From the NCBI GenBank assembly GCA_017529005.1, contig JAFXOB010000221.1, positions 1-43,297 on the forward strand: DNA of 43,297 nucleotides. The letters run 5' to 3'. The notes under the pieces were generated by a model that was given only the letters and a program-made list of their open reading frames with translations, was not told where the DNA came from and did not search any database. Source of the DNA: Elusimicrobiota bacterium. Lineage in GTDB: Bacteria; Elusimicrobiota; Endomicrobiia; Endomicrobiales; Endomicrobiaceae. Below are positions 32,229-40,157 of this stretch, piece after piece. A program made the position numbers and the translations under genes. Every line of letters starts with the position of its first letter. The first letter of the stretch is position 1.

Positions 32229-34805
32229 TTATTGGTTTGTGCTTTCAGTTTTTTGTTCTTCTTTTTTGTTTGTTTTAAACAAATTCTTTAATGCATCACC
32301 GACAGATTTTTCACCTAAAACATTTGATAAAGCAGCTGCAACATCATAAGAAATTTTCGGATCGGACATTGTTCCCTTAATTTTCATTCCTGTATAATTT
32401 CCGGCAGTTACCGCAAGATTTAATGCTTCCGTTTTCATATCTATTGTACCTTTAGCTATGATTTTTGCGGTAGGTATTTTTATTGATACATCGTTAGTTT
32501 TTATTAAACCGTCGGTAAATAATACATCGCATATAATATTTTGAAAACTTATATCGTTTTTGCTGTTAGCTTTAGTTTCTTCTGTCCTGTTATTATTTAT
32601 AATGTTAAACAAAGACAAAAATGTTTTAGCCATTTTGTTATCTGTCAATTTATTAACATTTGATATAGTTCCATTGTTTATATTTAAAGCAAAAGTCCCG
32701 TTAGTTTTTTTCATTGTACTTGTCACGGATTTTAAAGATGTTTTTAATGTAGCATTTTTGCTTACCAAATACGGAACATTTATTTCATTAATTGAGATAT
32801 CAGTATAAATATTATAGTTGAACGGTTGGCCGGACGAAGAAGATTTTTTAGTTTCTTCTTTTTTAGCAGGTTGTTGTTTGTTTTCGTTTTGTGTATTTGT
32901 AGCAATTTTAAGTTTGTCCATAGTTAAATTTAGTTTTATATCTTTATTTATCAATGAACCGCTTGCATTAAATTTTCCTTCGTTAAATATACCATTAGCA
33001 GATTTTATAACAATATTCTTTTTTGATTTTGCTGTTGCATCCAAATTAAGTTTAGATACGGAAGCCATCGGTTGATAGTCAAATGCTACATTTGAACAAT
33101 TAAGTGTTCCGGAAAAATCGTTGTTGGAAACTTTTGCATTGGACAACACTTTCCCTTTCATTTTATATTCCGGAAAATTTTTTGCGATGTTATCTAATAG
33201 TAAATTAAGATTTAAAGCTAAATTGTATACGAAATTTTTTTCATTTTTCCAATTTAATAAACCGGTTATATCTGCAGAAGAATCCGGAATTTTTATGTTT
33301 AATTTAGATATGTCTGCAGTTTTGGAATTTAAATTAAAACTTAAAATTGTGTCCATATCCAATGTAGGAAGAATGAATTTTACGGGACAACTGTAAAATT
33401 TTTTAAATGTATCATTTGTGATATTTTTAGATTGTAAATTTAATGTAAGAGCAGAACGTAATTGTTTTGTAAGTTCACCGGTTAATGAAATGTCTGCTTC
33501 GTTATATTTTAATGATAATTGTTTTATTATAAATGAAAGAGAATCTAGATCGAGAGTTTTAAAATCTACTTTATGTAAAGGTGTTTTGTTTTCTGCTTTT
33601 AAATAAAATTCTGTATTTAAGTTAGATACTGTTCCGTATTCGGATTGTGAAGATATATTTTCTAAAATAAAGTTGCCTTCACAAAAATTTTGTGTTGCTT
33701 CCAAACTTGTTTTTAATCTTCCTGTTAAATTGTATTCTGGAATAGCTTTTGCGAAGTTGTCGATAAGTAAATCGAGATTTAATTTTACATTGTATTCGAT
33801 ATCTTCTTTACCCCAATTTATTGTTCCGGAAACATCAGAAGATGAATTTGGTAACACTAAATTTAAACTTTCAATATCGGCAGTCATTGAAGCAAAATTT
33901 ATTACCGATTTTGTTTTAAATGTTATTTCCTCTGCTTTAAATTCAGCTTTAGATTCAAAAAAATCTTTAAAAGTTTTGTCGTCAATGTTTTTTAGTACAA
34001 GGTTACAATCAATTTTGGGTATGTTTAAATTTTCAACTTTTCCCTGTAAGCTTATTGTGGCGCTGTTAAATGTTGTTTCAAATGTTTCAAGATCTAAAAA
34101 TAATTTGTTCATATCAAAATTGTTTAAGTTTGTTCTAAATGTTGCAGCTAAAGGTAAAGAAATATCCAACTTGTTTTGTTTAACGGACAAATCAAAAGAT
34201 GTTTCGCAATAAAATGTGTCCGTAAAAGAAAAATCGTTTGTTAATAAATTGAAATTTTTTATACTTGCAACTAAATTTGTTTTTTTATCTTCGTAATTAA
34301 TGTTAGCGTTTCTTATATTAAAATGATTTATGTTTAAATCAAAAGAAGAACTTGAAGATTTTTGTTTTTGTTGAGCTTTTTGTTCTTGCTGTTCGGTATC
34401 TGTACTTTCAAAAGATTTTATTATATCGTCAAAATTAAAAAGTCCGTTTTCATCTTTTGTTATGTTTATATCTATTGAATCCAATAAAATGTTACTTATT
34501 TTTATTTTTTTTGAAAGTAAAGGCAGAGGGGAAATTTTTATTATAAAATCATCAGATTTTATAAATGTCCCTTCGTTAAAAGTAGCTCTTTCGGACATTT
34601 TAAAATTCTTTAAATCGATACCTATAAATTTAAAAGAAAGAGAATCAAAAGAAACTTCTCTGTTAAGATTAGTTTTTGCATAATCTACGATGTAATTTTT
34701 TATTTTGTCTTCAGGTAAAAAAATTTTTATCGCAATAACAACTGCTGCCGATGCAATTACTATTAAACATACCAATGAGACCAATAAGATTTTTAATTTT
34801 TTCAT
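32229..34805 (-). CDS. AsmA-family protein (lipid-transfer-like envelope protein)
   Basis: An 858-residue protein with one N-terminal membrane helix (ILLVSLVCLIVIASAAVVIAI) followed by the AsmA start LPEDKIKNYIVDYAKTNLNREVSFDSLSFKFIGIDLKNF and long stretches of short beta-strands with repeating ...LTGRLK/ADITGLLNW... modules. A low-complexity linker (TQNENKQQPAKKEETKKSS) separates the C-terminal AsmA_2-like part that ends MKIKGTMSDPKISYDV. The family forms periplasm-spanning grooves that move phospholipids to the outer membrane. AAGGAT precedes the start. Two GTINW/LLNW blocks suggest internal duplication. Confidence 0.85.
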   Translation of the reverse strand: MKKLKILLVSLVCLIVIASAAVVIAIKIFLPEDKIKNYIVDYAKTNLNREVSFDSLSFKFIGIDLKNFKMSERATFNEGTFIKSDDFIIKISPLPLLSKKIKISNILLDSIDINITKDENGLFNFDDIIKSFESTDTEQQEQKAQQKQKSSSSSFDLNINHFNIRNANINYEDKKTNLVASIKNFNLLTNDFSFTDTFYCETSFDLSVKQNKLDISLPLAATFRTNLNNFDMNKLFLDLETFETTFNSATISLQGKVENLNIPKIDCNLVLKNIDDKTFKDFFESKAEFKAEEITFKTKSVINFASMTADIESLNLVLPNSSSDVSGTINWGKEDIEYNVKLNLDLLIDNFAKAIPEYNLTGRLKTSLEATQNFCEGNFILENISSQSEYGTVSNLNTEFYLKAENKTPLHKVDFKTLDLDSLSFIIKQLSLKYNEADISLTGELTKQLRSALTLNLQSKNITNDTFKKFYSCPVKFILPTLDMDTILSFNLNSKTADISKLNIKIPDSSADITGLLNWKNEKNFVYNLALNLNLLLDNIAKNFPEYKMKGKVLSNAKVSNNDFSGTLNCSNVAFDYQPMASVSKLNLDATAKSKKNIVIKSANGIFNEGKFNASGSLINKDIKLNLTMDKLKIATNTQNENKQQPAKKEETKKSSSSGQPFNYNIYTDISINEINVPYLVSKNATLKTSLKSVTSTMKKTNGTFALNINNGTISNVNKLTDNKMAKTFLSLFNIINNNRTEETKANSKNDISFQNIICDVLFTDGLIKTNDVSIKIPTAKIIAKGTIDMKTEALNLAVTAGNYTGMKIKGTMSDPKISYDVAAALSNVLGEKSVGDALKNLFKTNKKEEQKTESTNQ

Positions 34806-34867
34806 AAATTTATCCTTAATATAATAATTTAATATGCTAATTATAAATTATAAATTGCGAATTGTAA

Positions 34868-34974
34868 ATTGGGTTATTGTTTGGTGATAGGGTTATTGGG
34901 TTATAGGTTATTTTGTAGTTGCTGTTAGTCGTTAAACCTATAACCTTATCATCCTATAATCTTATAACCTGTTG
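34868..34974. repeat. 8-bp-unit palindromic element, family R copy C
   Basis: Left arm GGGTTATT, GGTGATAG, GGTTATTG, GGTTATAG; core TTTTGTAGTTGCTGTTAGTCGTT; right arm (minus strand) AGGTTATA, AGATTATA, GGATGATA, AGGTTATA. It fills most of the ZIP-AsmA gap and abuts the ZIP stop codon. No ribosome hairpin follows here. Confidence 0.8.
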
Positions 34975-34975
34975 T

Positions 34976-35683
34976 TTAGTGGGCAATATGACCTAAGAAA
35001 GAAACAATTATTACACCTAACAATAAACAAACACCAGCTTTTTTGTTGGATGCTTTATGTGTTTCGGGAATAAGATCTGCTGCTGACAAATATATGAATG
35101 TTCCTGCGGTAAATGCTAAGAAATCTGCAATTAAATGAGATATTTGGTTAGCAAAAAATAGTCCTACAAGTGTACCTATAGGAGTAAACATTGCTACAGT
35201 TAATGAATAAGCTATTATTTGTTTTATAGATTTTTTTGAATGCATTAAAATTCCGGTAATTGTTATACCGTCCGGCAATTTGTGTAACATTATTGCTATA
35301 GTTGTCATTAATCCTATATAAGAATTTGCACCGAAACCTATACTTATAACTATACCATCAAAAAATGAATGTAATGATAATCCGAAAGTTGAAAGTGTTC
35401 CTAAATGTACTCCGCAATGTTCATCGTGACAAGGATGAAAAAATATAAAATGTTGAATAATAAACATAAACAAAAATCCGACAAAAGCGTAAATAATTGC
35501 ATGTGCATTATGTTCTACTGATTCCGGTAGTAAATGAACAAAAGCTATAGATAGCATAACACCGGCAGCAAAACCTATTAAAAGAATAGAGTTTTTTCTT
35601 GCCCACTCTGAAAATTTTAATACTATAAATGTCCCAATAAGTGCCGAACACATAGCCAAAAGAGAAAATAATATTTGCTTCAT
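34976..35683 (-). CDS. ZIP-family divalent metal transporter
   Basis: Imports Zn or other divalent ions across the inner membrane. The 235-residue protein has about eight helices. The metal-site helices are visible: LSLHSFFDGIVISIGFG (TM4, with His, Asp) and MLHKLPDGITITGIL (TM5, HxxxD/HKxPDG). The intervening loop has HPCHDEHCGVH, a His/Cys-rich likely metal sensor or entry loop. Its GGAG ribosome site is presented in a hairpin loop (35687-35705). Together with the CDF exporter and FeoB it gives the window three metal transporters. Confidence 0.92.
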   Translation of the reverse strand: MKQILFSLLAMCSALIGTFIVLKFSEWARKNSILLIGFAAGVMLSIAFVHLLPESVEHNAHAIIYAFVGFLFMFIIQHFIFFHPCHDEHCGVHLGTLSTFGLSLHSFFDGIVISIGFGANSYIGLMTTIAIMLHKLPDGITITGILMHSKKSIKQIIAYSLTVAMFTPIGTLVGLFFANQISHLIADFLAFTAGTFIYLSAADLIPETHKASNKKAGVCLLLGVIIVSFLGHIAH

Positions 35684-35686
35684 TAG

Positions 35687-35705
35687 AAAATTACTCCGTA
35701 ATTTT
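35687..35705 (-). promoter_or_regulatory. Ribosome-binding hairpin with GGA loop before the ZIP gene
   Basis: AAAATTAC-GGA-GTAATTTT is a perfect 8-bp stem on the mRNA with the Shine-Dalgarno starting in the loop, 3 bases before the ATG region. Confidence 0.6.
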
Positions 35706-35802
35706 GGGTTATTGGTTTATAAGGTTATTGGGGTATTGGTTGTTTTTTAGTTACTATTTGTCGTTAAACCTATAACCTTATAATCCTATCACCTTATAAC
35801 CT
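35706..35802. repeat. 8-bp-unit palindromic element, family R copy D
   Basis: Left arm GGGTTATT, GGTTTATA, AGGTTATT, GGGGTATT, GGTTG; core TTTTTTAGTTACTATTTGTCGTT; right arm (minus strand) AGGTTATA, AGGTGATA, GGATTATA, AGGTTATA, GGTTT. This is the cleanest copy for seeing the 8-bp period. Confidence 0.85.
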
Positions 35803-35821
35803 AAATTGCCCTAGGCAATTT
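35803..35821. other. Hairpin overlapping the pyruvate kinase stop codon
   Basis: AAATTGCC-CTA-GGCAATTT is a perfect 8-bp stem that overlaps the stop codon (35820-35822) and joins element D. It resembles the stop-proximal AAATTTTGC hairpin at 30984. Confidence 0.55.
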
Positions 35822-36854
35822 ATACCAGTGGTAATCTGTAAATATTTTTTTCAGTAAATTTTATAATGTTTCCCATCATTGCAACTGCTTTTTCAGGATA
35901 TTTTCCTACTGCAGTTTCTGCGGATAACATTACAAAATTGCTGCCATCTATAATCGCATTGGCAACATCACTTACTTCCGCTCTTGTAGGAACTGGGTTT
36001 TCTACCATGCTTTCAAGCATTTGTGTTGCTGTTATAACAAATTTTTGCCTGGATCTACATTTTCTTATAATATATTTTTGAACTACGGGAACTGTCCATA
36101 AAGGAATTGAGATTCCCATATCGCCTCTTGCAACCATTATACCGTCACAAACTTCAAGAATTGAAGCAACATTGTCTATTCCTTCTCTGTCTTCTATTTT
36201 TGCTACAAGTTGACATTTCGGAAGTTGTTGTGAAACTGTTTTTTTCAAATATTTCATATCGGATTTATTTCTTACAAAAGAGTTTGCAATATAATCAAGC
36301 TTGTTCTTTATTGCAAATTCAATATGTTTTTTATCGTGTTCTTCAATTTCCGGGAAATGTAACCTTGCTGCAGGTATGTTTATACCTTTATGTTCTTTTA
36401 AAAGGTAGTTCATACCGACAGTTGTTGTAACGGAATCTTTACCGGTAGATACAACGGTAAGTTTTAAGTTGCCGTCATCAATAAATATTTCAAGTCCTTT
36501 TTTTAAGTCCGACATTGGTCCGGAATAATCTATTGAGATTGTTTTTGAATTACCGATAAGTTTTTTGTTTGTTAATACAAGTTTTTGATCTTTTTTTAAC
36601 TCAACCGGTTTCCCGCCTTCCAATAATCCTATTCTTATTCTGTGTCCTTCCAAATCACCCAAAATTTTAATATTTCTGTTATATTTTTTGTTTACGGATC
36701 TTATTAAAGCAATATCTTTTTCATATTGATCGAATGTTCCGTGAGAAAAATTGAGTCTTGCAACGGTCATTCCGTTATCCGAAAGACTCTTTATTATTTT
36801 TGCAGACCTTGTTGAAGGCCCCATTGTACAAATAATTCCTGTCTTGTTAGCCAT
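35820..36854 (-). CDS. pyk: Pyruvate kinase lacking the C-terminal regulatory domain
   Basis: Forms ATP and pyruvate from PEP and ADP. Catalytic residues are in place: Arg33, Asn35, Ser37, His38 (VARLNFSHG), LEGHRIRIG in place of the usual QGPKIR, Lys219 and Glu221 (VAKIEDREG), Asp245 (VARGDMG) and ATQMLESM. The B-domain insert (about 80-150) is present. The protein ends at residue 344 after AETAVGKYPEKAV...MGNII, so the roughly 120-residue C domain that binds effectors is missing and no remnant follows. Such two-domain forms exist but are uncommon. GGAG sits in a hairpin loop upstream. Confidence 0.9.
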   Translation of the reverse strand: MANKTGIICTMGPSTRSAKIIKSLSDNGMTVARLNFSHGTFDQYEKDIALIRSVNKKYNRNIKILGDLEGHRIRIGLLEGGKPVELKKDQKLVLTNKKLIGNSKTISIDYSGPMSDLKKGLEIFIDDGNLKLTVVSTGKDSVTTTVGMNYLLKEHKGINIPAARLHFPEIEEHDKKHIEFAIKNKLDYIANSFVRNKSDMKYLKKTVSQQLPKCQLVAKIEDREGIDNVASILEVCDGIMVARGDMGISIPLWTVPVVQKYIIRKCRSRQKFVITATQMLESMVENPVPTRAEVSDVANAIIDGSNFVMLSAETAVGKYPEKAVAMMGNIIKFTEKNIYRLPLV

Positions 36855-36858
36855 ACTA

Positions 36859-36877
36859 AAAACTACTCCGTAATTTT
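36859..36877 (-). promoter_or_regulatory. Ribosome-binding hairpin with GGA loop before pyruvate kinase
   Basis: On the mRNA AAAATTAC-GGA-GTAGTTTT forms 8 pairs including one U-G wobble, with GGAG at the loop, 4 bases from the ATG. Confidence 0.55.
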
Positions 36878-36968
36878 GGTTTATCGGTTTATAAGGTTAT
36901 GGGGTTATTGGTTATTTTTTTAATTGTTTTATCGTTCTCAACCTATAACCCTATTATCCTATAACCTG
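36878..36968. repeat. 8-bp-unit palindromic element, family R copy E
   Basis: Left arm GGTTTATC, GGTTTATA, AGGTTATG, GGGTTATT, GGTTATTT; core TTTTTTAATTGTTTTATCGTT; right arm (minus strand) AGGTTATA, GGATAATA, GGGTTATA, GGTTG. It fills the gap between trpB2 and pyruvate kinase. Confidence 0.8.
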
Positions 36969-36971
36969 TCT

Positions 36972-38348
36972 TTATAAGTTTACTTTCGGTAAATCTTTTA
37001 AAGCTTCTTTAACTTCTTCTTCGGAATAATTACAATCTTGAATTTTTCCTGCTAAATATTGTTCGTAAGCTGTTAAATCAAAATGACCATGTCCGGACAA
37101 ATTGAACAATATAGTTTTAGATTTACCTTCTTCTTTTGCTTTTAATGCTTCGTTTATTGCTACTCTTATTGCATGAGAAGATTCCGGTGCAGGAAGTATT
37201 CCTTCGCATCTTGCGAAAGTTACTGCCGCTTCAAAAACTTCTCTTTGTTTTACTACTACGGATTCTGCAAGCTTTTCTTTTACTATTGCAGAAACTAATG
37301 GTGATGCTCCGTGATATCTTAAACCGCCGGCGTGTATACCGCTTGGCATAAATGTGTGACCTAATGTATACATTTTAAATGCAGGTGTAAAACCTGATAA
37401 ATCACCGTAATCGTAAGCATATACACCTTTGGAAAGTTTAGGACATGCTGAAGGTTCAACGGCTATAGCTCTTAAATCTTTATGTGTTCCGTTTATCTTA
37501 TCCATTATAAAAGGAAATGCCAAACCGGAGAAATTTGAACCGCCGCCTAAACAAGCTATTACTATATCAGGATATTCATCTATAACTTCCAATTGTTTTT
37601 TTGCTTCCAATCCTATAACTGTTTGGTGCATTGCAACATGATTTAATACACTGCCTAACGAATATTTAGCATTTTCGTGTGTTAAAACATCTTCTATTGC
37701 TTCCGATATTGCTATACCTAAAGAACCTGTACAGTCAGGATCTTTTTCCAAAACTTTTCTTCCTGCTTCGGTTTGTGTAGAAGGACTTGCATAAACGTTT
37801 GCACCGTAAACTTGCATAAGTGATTTTCTGTAAGGTTTCTGTTGGAAAGAAACTTTTACCATATACACTACACATTCTATTCCGAACATTTTGCAAGCCA
37901 TAGCAAGAGCTGAACCCCACTGACCGGCACCTGTTTCGGTTGCTATTCTTTTTGTTCCCGCTTTCATATTATAATAAGCTTGTGCTATTGCAGAATTAGA
38001 TTTGTGGCTGCCTGAAGGACTTACACCTTCATTTTTAAAATATATTTTTGCAGGTGTATCCAAAAATTTTTCAAGGTTGGTTGCTCTTATAAGCGGAGAA
38101 GGTCTCCATATTTTATAAGCTTCTCTTACTTGGTCCGGAATATCTATCCATCTTTCTCTGCTTACTTCTTGTTCAACAATTGCTTCCGGAAAAATTTGAC
38201 ATAAATCTTCTTTTGTTGCGATTTTTCCGGTTCTTGTATTAAAAGCAGGTTCCAAAGGTTTTGGTAAATCTGCTTGTATGTTATACCATTGTTTAGGTAT
38301 ATCTTCTTCACTTAAAATTATCTTTTTACTGTTATTTAATTTTGACAT
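36972..38348 (-). CDS. trpB: TrpB2-type tryptophan synthase beta chain
   Basis: PLP enzyme joining indole and serine. Residues [15 protein letters not shown] (82-96), the PLP lysine Lys116 in [24 protein letters not shown] and the phosphate loop [10 protein letters not shown] are present. N-terminal extension ([23 protein letters not shown]) and length (458 residues) mark the TrpB2 subgroup, which often occurs without trpA and may salvage free indole. No other trp genes are in view. AAGGAG precedes the start. A leader region upstream could encode a short Trp-containing peptide. Confidence 0.93.
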   Translation of the reverse strand: MSKLNNSKKIILSEEDIPKQWYNIQADLPKPLEPAFNTRTGKIATKEDLCQIFPEAIVEQEVSRERWIDIPDQVREAYKIWRPSPLIRATNLEKFLDTPAKIYFKNEGVSPSGSHKSNSAIAQAYYNMKAGTKRIATETGAGQWGSALAMACKMFGIECVVYMVKVSFQQKPYRKSLMQVYGANVYASPSTQTEAGRKVLEKDPDCTGSLGIAISEAIEDVLTHENAKYSLGSVLNHVAMHQTVIGLEAKKQLEVIDEYPDIVIACLGGGSNFSGLAFPFIMDKINGTHKDLRAIAVEPSACPKLSKGVYAYDYGDLSGFTPAFKMYTLGHTFMPSGIHAGGLRYHGASPLVSAIVKEKLAESVVVKQREVFEAAVTFARCEGILPAPESSHAIRVAINEALKAKEEGKSKTILFNLSGHGHFDLTAYEQYLAGKIQDCNYSEEEVKEALKDLPKVNL

Positions 38349-38393
38349 AATAAATTCTCCTTTTGAGTTTTTTTTGACTAAATGTACTAAAAC

Positions 38394-38462
38394 TTACATT
38401 TTGCACCATCGAAACTCAAAGAGTTTTTTTGATAAAAATATTTTATTATAACTATACATCAT
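38394..38462 (-). CDS. Possible 22-codon leader peptide upstream of trpB2
   Basis: An open frame MMYSYNKIFLSKK...FRWCKM lies between the minus-strand promoter and trpB2. It has one Trp codon near its end, and its stop overlaps AAATGTA-AGTTTTAG-TACATTT, a perfect 7-bp hairpin (38380-38401). AAACTC-TTT-GAGTTT lies within it, and a second AAACTC just before the trpB2 ribosome site could pair alternatively with GAGTTT. There is no Shine-Dalgarno; the ATG is 9 bases from the -10. Leader-peptide control is a hypothesis. Confidence 0.35.
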   Translation of the reverse strand: MMYSYNKIFLSKKLFEFRWCKM

Positions 38463-38471
38463 AATCTTTTT

Positions 38472-38501
38472 ATTTTACATTATATATAAATTTATTGTCA
38501 A
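38472..38501 (-). promoter_or_regulatory. Promoter of the trpB2-pyk-ZIP-AsmA series
   Basis: On the minus strand TTGACA (38501-38496), 18-base spacer, TAAAAT (38477-38472). Transcription would start around 38465, giving a leader of about 115 bases. Confidence 0.6.
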
Positions 38502-38510
38502 ACCAAAGTA

Positions 38511-38643
38511 GTAGGTTATAGAATTATTGGGCTATTAGGTTATAGGGTTATTTATTATTTTTTAGTTGCTTTTTCGTTCGTACCCTATCGCCCTATAATC
38601 TGTCTTTCAAACCTATAACATTATACACCTATAAACTTATAAC
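38511..38643. repeat. 8-bp-unit palindromic element, family R copy F (longest)
   Basis: Left arm AGGTTATA, GAATTATT, GGGCTATT, AGGTTATA, GGGTTATT; core TTTTTTAGTTGCTTTTTCGTTCG; the right arm (minus strand) carries GGGCGATA and AGATTATA, then a second block GGTTATAA, GTTTATAG, GTGTATAA, TGTTATAG. It lies between the divergent trpB2 and ABC-ATPase promoters rather than inside an operon. Confidence 0.75.
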
Positions 38644-38655
38644 CAAAGGTGTTAT

Positions 38656-38684
38656 TTGACTAACTTTTATCAAAAGTATATAAT
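38656..38684 (+). promoter_or_regulatory. Promoter of the MsmX/UgpC-like ATPase gene
   Basis: TTGACT (38656-38661), 17-base spacer, TATAAT (38679-38684). Near-consensus. Confidence 0.75.
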
Positions 38685-38728
38685 TTTATTTCAATACTTG
38701 TATTTTTTTAGCTGTTTTGGAGGAATTA

Positions 38729-39832
38729 ATGGCCGAAATTATTTTGAAAAACGTATACAAAAGTTATGGCGATGTTAAAATCGTTAAAGATTTTAATTTG
38801 GAAATAAAAGATAAAGAATTTTGTATTCTTGTAGGTCCTTCCGGTTGCGGTAAAACAACAACATTAAGAATGGTTGCAGGACTTGAAGATATTACATCAG
38901 GCGATATATTAATAGATGGCAAAAGAGTAAACGATGTTCCTCCTAAAGACAGAGATATTGCAATGGTATTTCAAAACTATGCATTATATCCTCATATGAC
39001 CGTTTATCAAAATATGGCTTTTGCTCTTAAACTTAAAGGTTATGAAAAAGCGGAAATAGATAAAAGAGTAAAGGAAGCTGCAGAAATTTTAGGCATTTCT
39101 CATTTGTTGGACAGAAAACCTAAACAACTTTCCGGCGGACAAAGACAAAGAGTTGCAGTAGGTAGAGCAATAGTAAGAAAACCTAAAGTTTTCTTATTTG
39201 ATGAACCTCTTTCAAACCTTGATGCAAAGTTGAGAGTACAAATGAGAGCCGAATTAAAAAAATTACACGAAAGATTACAAAGTACAATGATATATGTTAC
39301 ACATGATCAAACCGAAGCTATGACAATGGGTGATAAGATATGTGTAATGAAAGATGGTATTATTCAACAAATTGCAGGTCCTTTGGAATTGTATGATAAA
39401 CCTTCAAATAAATTTGTTGCAGGTTTTATAGGAACACCTCCAATGAATTTCTTTAATGTTGAAGTATATAAAGAAAATGACGGTTTAGTTTTAAAAGAAG
39501 GTTCTTTTGATGTTAAAGTTCCGGATTTTATGAAAGATAAAGTTACACCTTTTGTTAATCAAAAAATTGTTATGGGTGTAAGACCGGAAGATATATATGA
39601 TAAACTTTTTGCAAATGTTTCTCATCAGATAGTTAGCGGTTTTAGTGCAACAGTAGATATTGTTGAGCCTTTGGGTAGTGAAATTTATTTACATTTTAAT
39701 ACAGGCAAAAACATAATGGTTGCGAAAGTTGATTCAAATAACAAATCAAAACCAAATCAAGTAATAGAACTTGTTTTTGATTTGAAAAAAGTTCATTTGT
39801 TTGAACTTGAGTCCGGAAAAACAATTATATAG
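38729..39832 (+). CDS. MsmX/UgpC/MalK-type ABC transporter ATP-binding protein
   Basis: Cytoplasmic ATPase that powers carbohydrate or glycerol-phosphate importers. Walker A GPSGCGKT (36-43), LSGGQ (134-138), Walker B FLFDEPLSNLDAKLR (155 on) and VTHDQTEAMTMGDKI are followed by a C-terminal MalK-type TOBE/OB domain (about 240-367, VMGVRPEDIYD). The start at 38729 follows GGAGG (38719-38723). No permease or binding-protein genes adjoin, so like MsmX it may serve several transporters encoded elsewhere. Confidence 0.92.
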   Translation: MAEIILKNVYKSYGDVKIVKDFNLEIKDKEFCILVGPSGCGKTTTLRMVAGLEDITSGDILIDGKRVNDVPPKDRDIAMVFQNYALYPHMTVYQNMAFALKLKGYEKAEIDKRVKEAAEILGISHLLDRKPKQLSGGQRQRVAVGRAIVRKPKVFLFDEPLSNLDAKLRVQMRAELKKLHERLQSTMIYVTHDQTEAMTMGDKICVMKDGIIQQIAGPLELYDKPSNKFVAGFIGTPPMNFFNVEVYKENDGLVLKEGSFDVKVPDFMKDKVTPFVNQKIVMGVRPEDIYDKLFANVSHQIVSGFSATVDIVEPLGSEIYLHFNTGKNIMVAKVDSNNKSKPNQVIELVFDLKKVHLFELESGKTII

Positions 39833-39861
39833 TTGAAAAAAAAATAAATTTTTTGTAAAAT
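39833..39861 (+). promoter_or_regulatory. Promoter giving a leaderless DUF948 transcript
   Basis: TTGAAA (39833-39838), 17-base spacer, TAAAAT (39856-39861); the ATG at 39870 follows 8 bases later. Confidence 0.65.
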
Positions 39862-39869
39862 TTAAAGAT

Positions 39870-40157
39870 ATGAACGAAATAATTACAGTTTGTATAGTTT
39901 TGTTGACGGTAGCAATAATAGTAGCTATAATTTATTTTATACTTACTATGATTCAGTTGGTGCAAACTACTAAAAAGTTGGAAGAAACTTTAAATAAAGT
40001 TAATATTGAGTTGGATTCTGTTCATAAAATTTCGGATAGTGTTTTGGAAGTAGCAAACTTTTTTCCGAAAACTTGGTTTAAAATAGCCACAAAGGCTTTG
40101 CCTGTAGTAGCATCCGTTTTTTGTAGAAAAAAGAAGAAGGAGGCATATCATGAGTAA
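39870..40157 (+). CDS. DUF948-type small membrane protein
   Basis: A 95-residue protein with an N-terminal membrane helix (IITVCIVLLTVAIIVAIIYFIL) followed by a coiled-coil-like stretch (TTKKLEETLNKVNIELDSVHKISDSV) and a short basic tail. This architecture and its pairing with a YtxH protein are characteristic of DUF948 gene pairs, whose role (often stress or envelope related) is not settled. There is no Shine-Dalgarno; the mRNA is probably leaderless. It overlaps the next gene by 8 bases. Confidence 0.82.
   Translation: MNEIITVCIVLLTVAIIVAIIYFILTMIQLVQTTKKLEETLNKVNIELDSVHKISDSVLEVANFFPKTWFKIATKALPVVASVFCRKKKKEAYHE

Noticed and set aside
32560-34683. Several plus-strand frames inside the AsmA gene
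   Set aside because: The real gene is a full-length 858-codon AsmA frame on the minus strand; the others are Phe/Leu/Ser-rich shadows of it.
34868-36968. Integron attC sites
   Set aside because: GTTAAAC and ATAACC motifs and palindromic shape suggested attC, but no integrase is present, the neighbouring genes are ordinary co-directional housekeeping genes and the arms are tandem 8-mers.
25107-38643. CRISPR array
   Set aside because: The repeats are 8 bp, back to back and in two opposing arms, without spacers of regular length and without cas genes.
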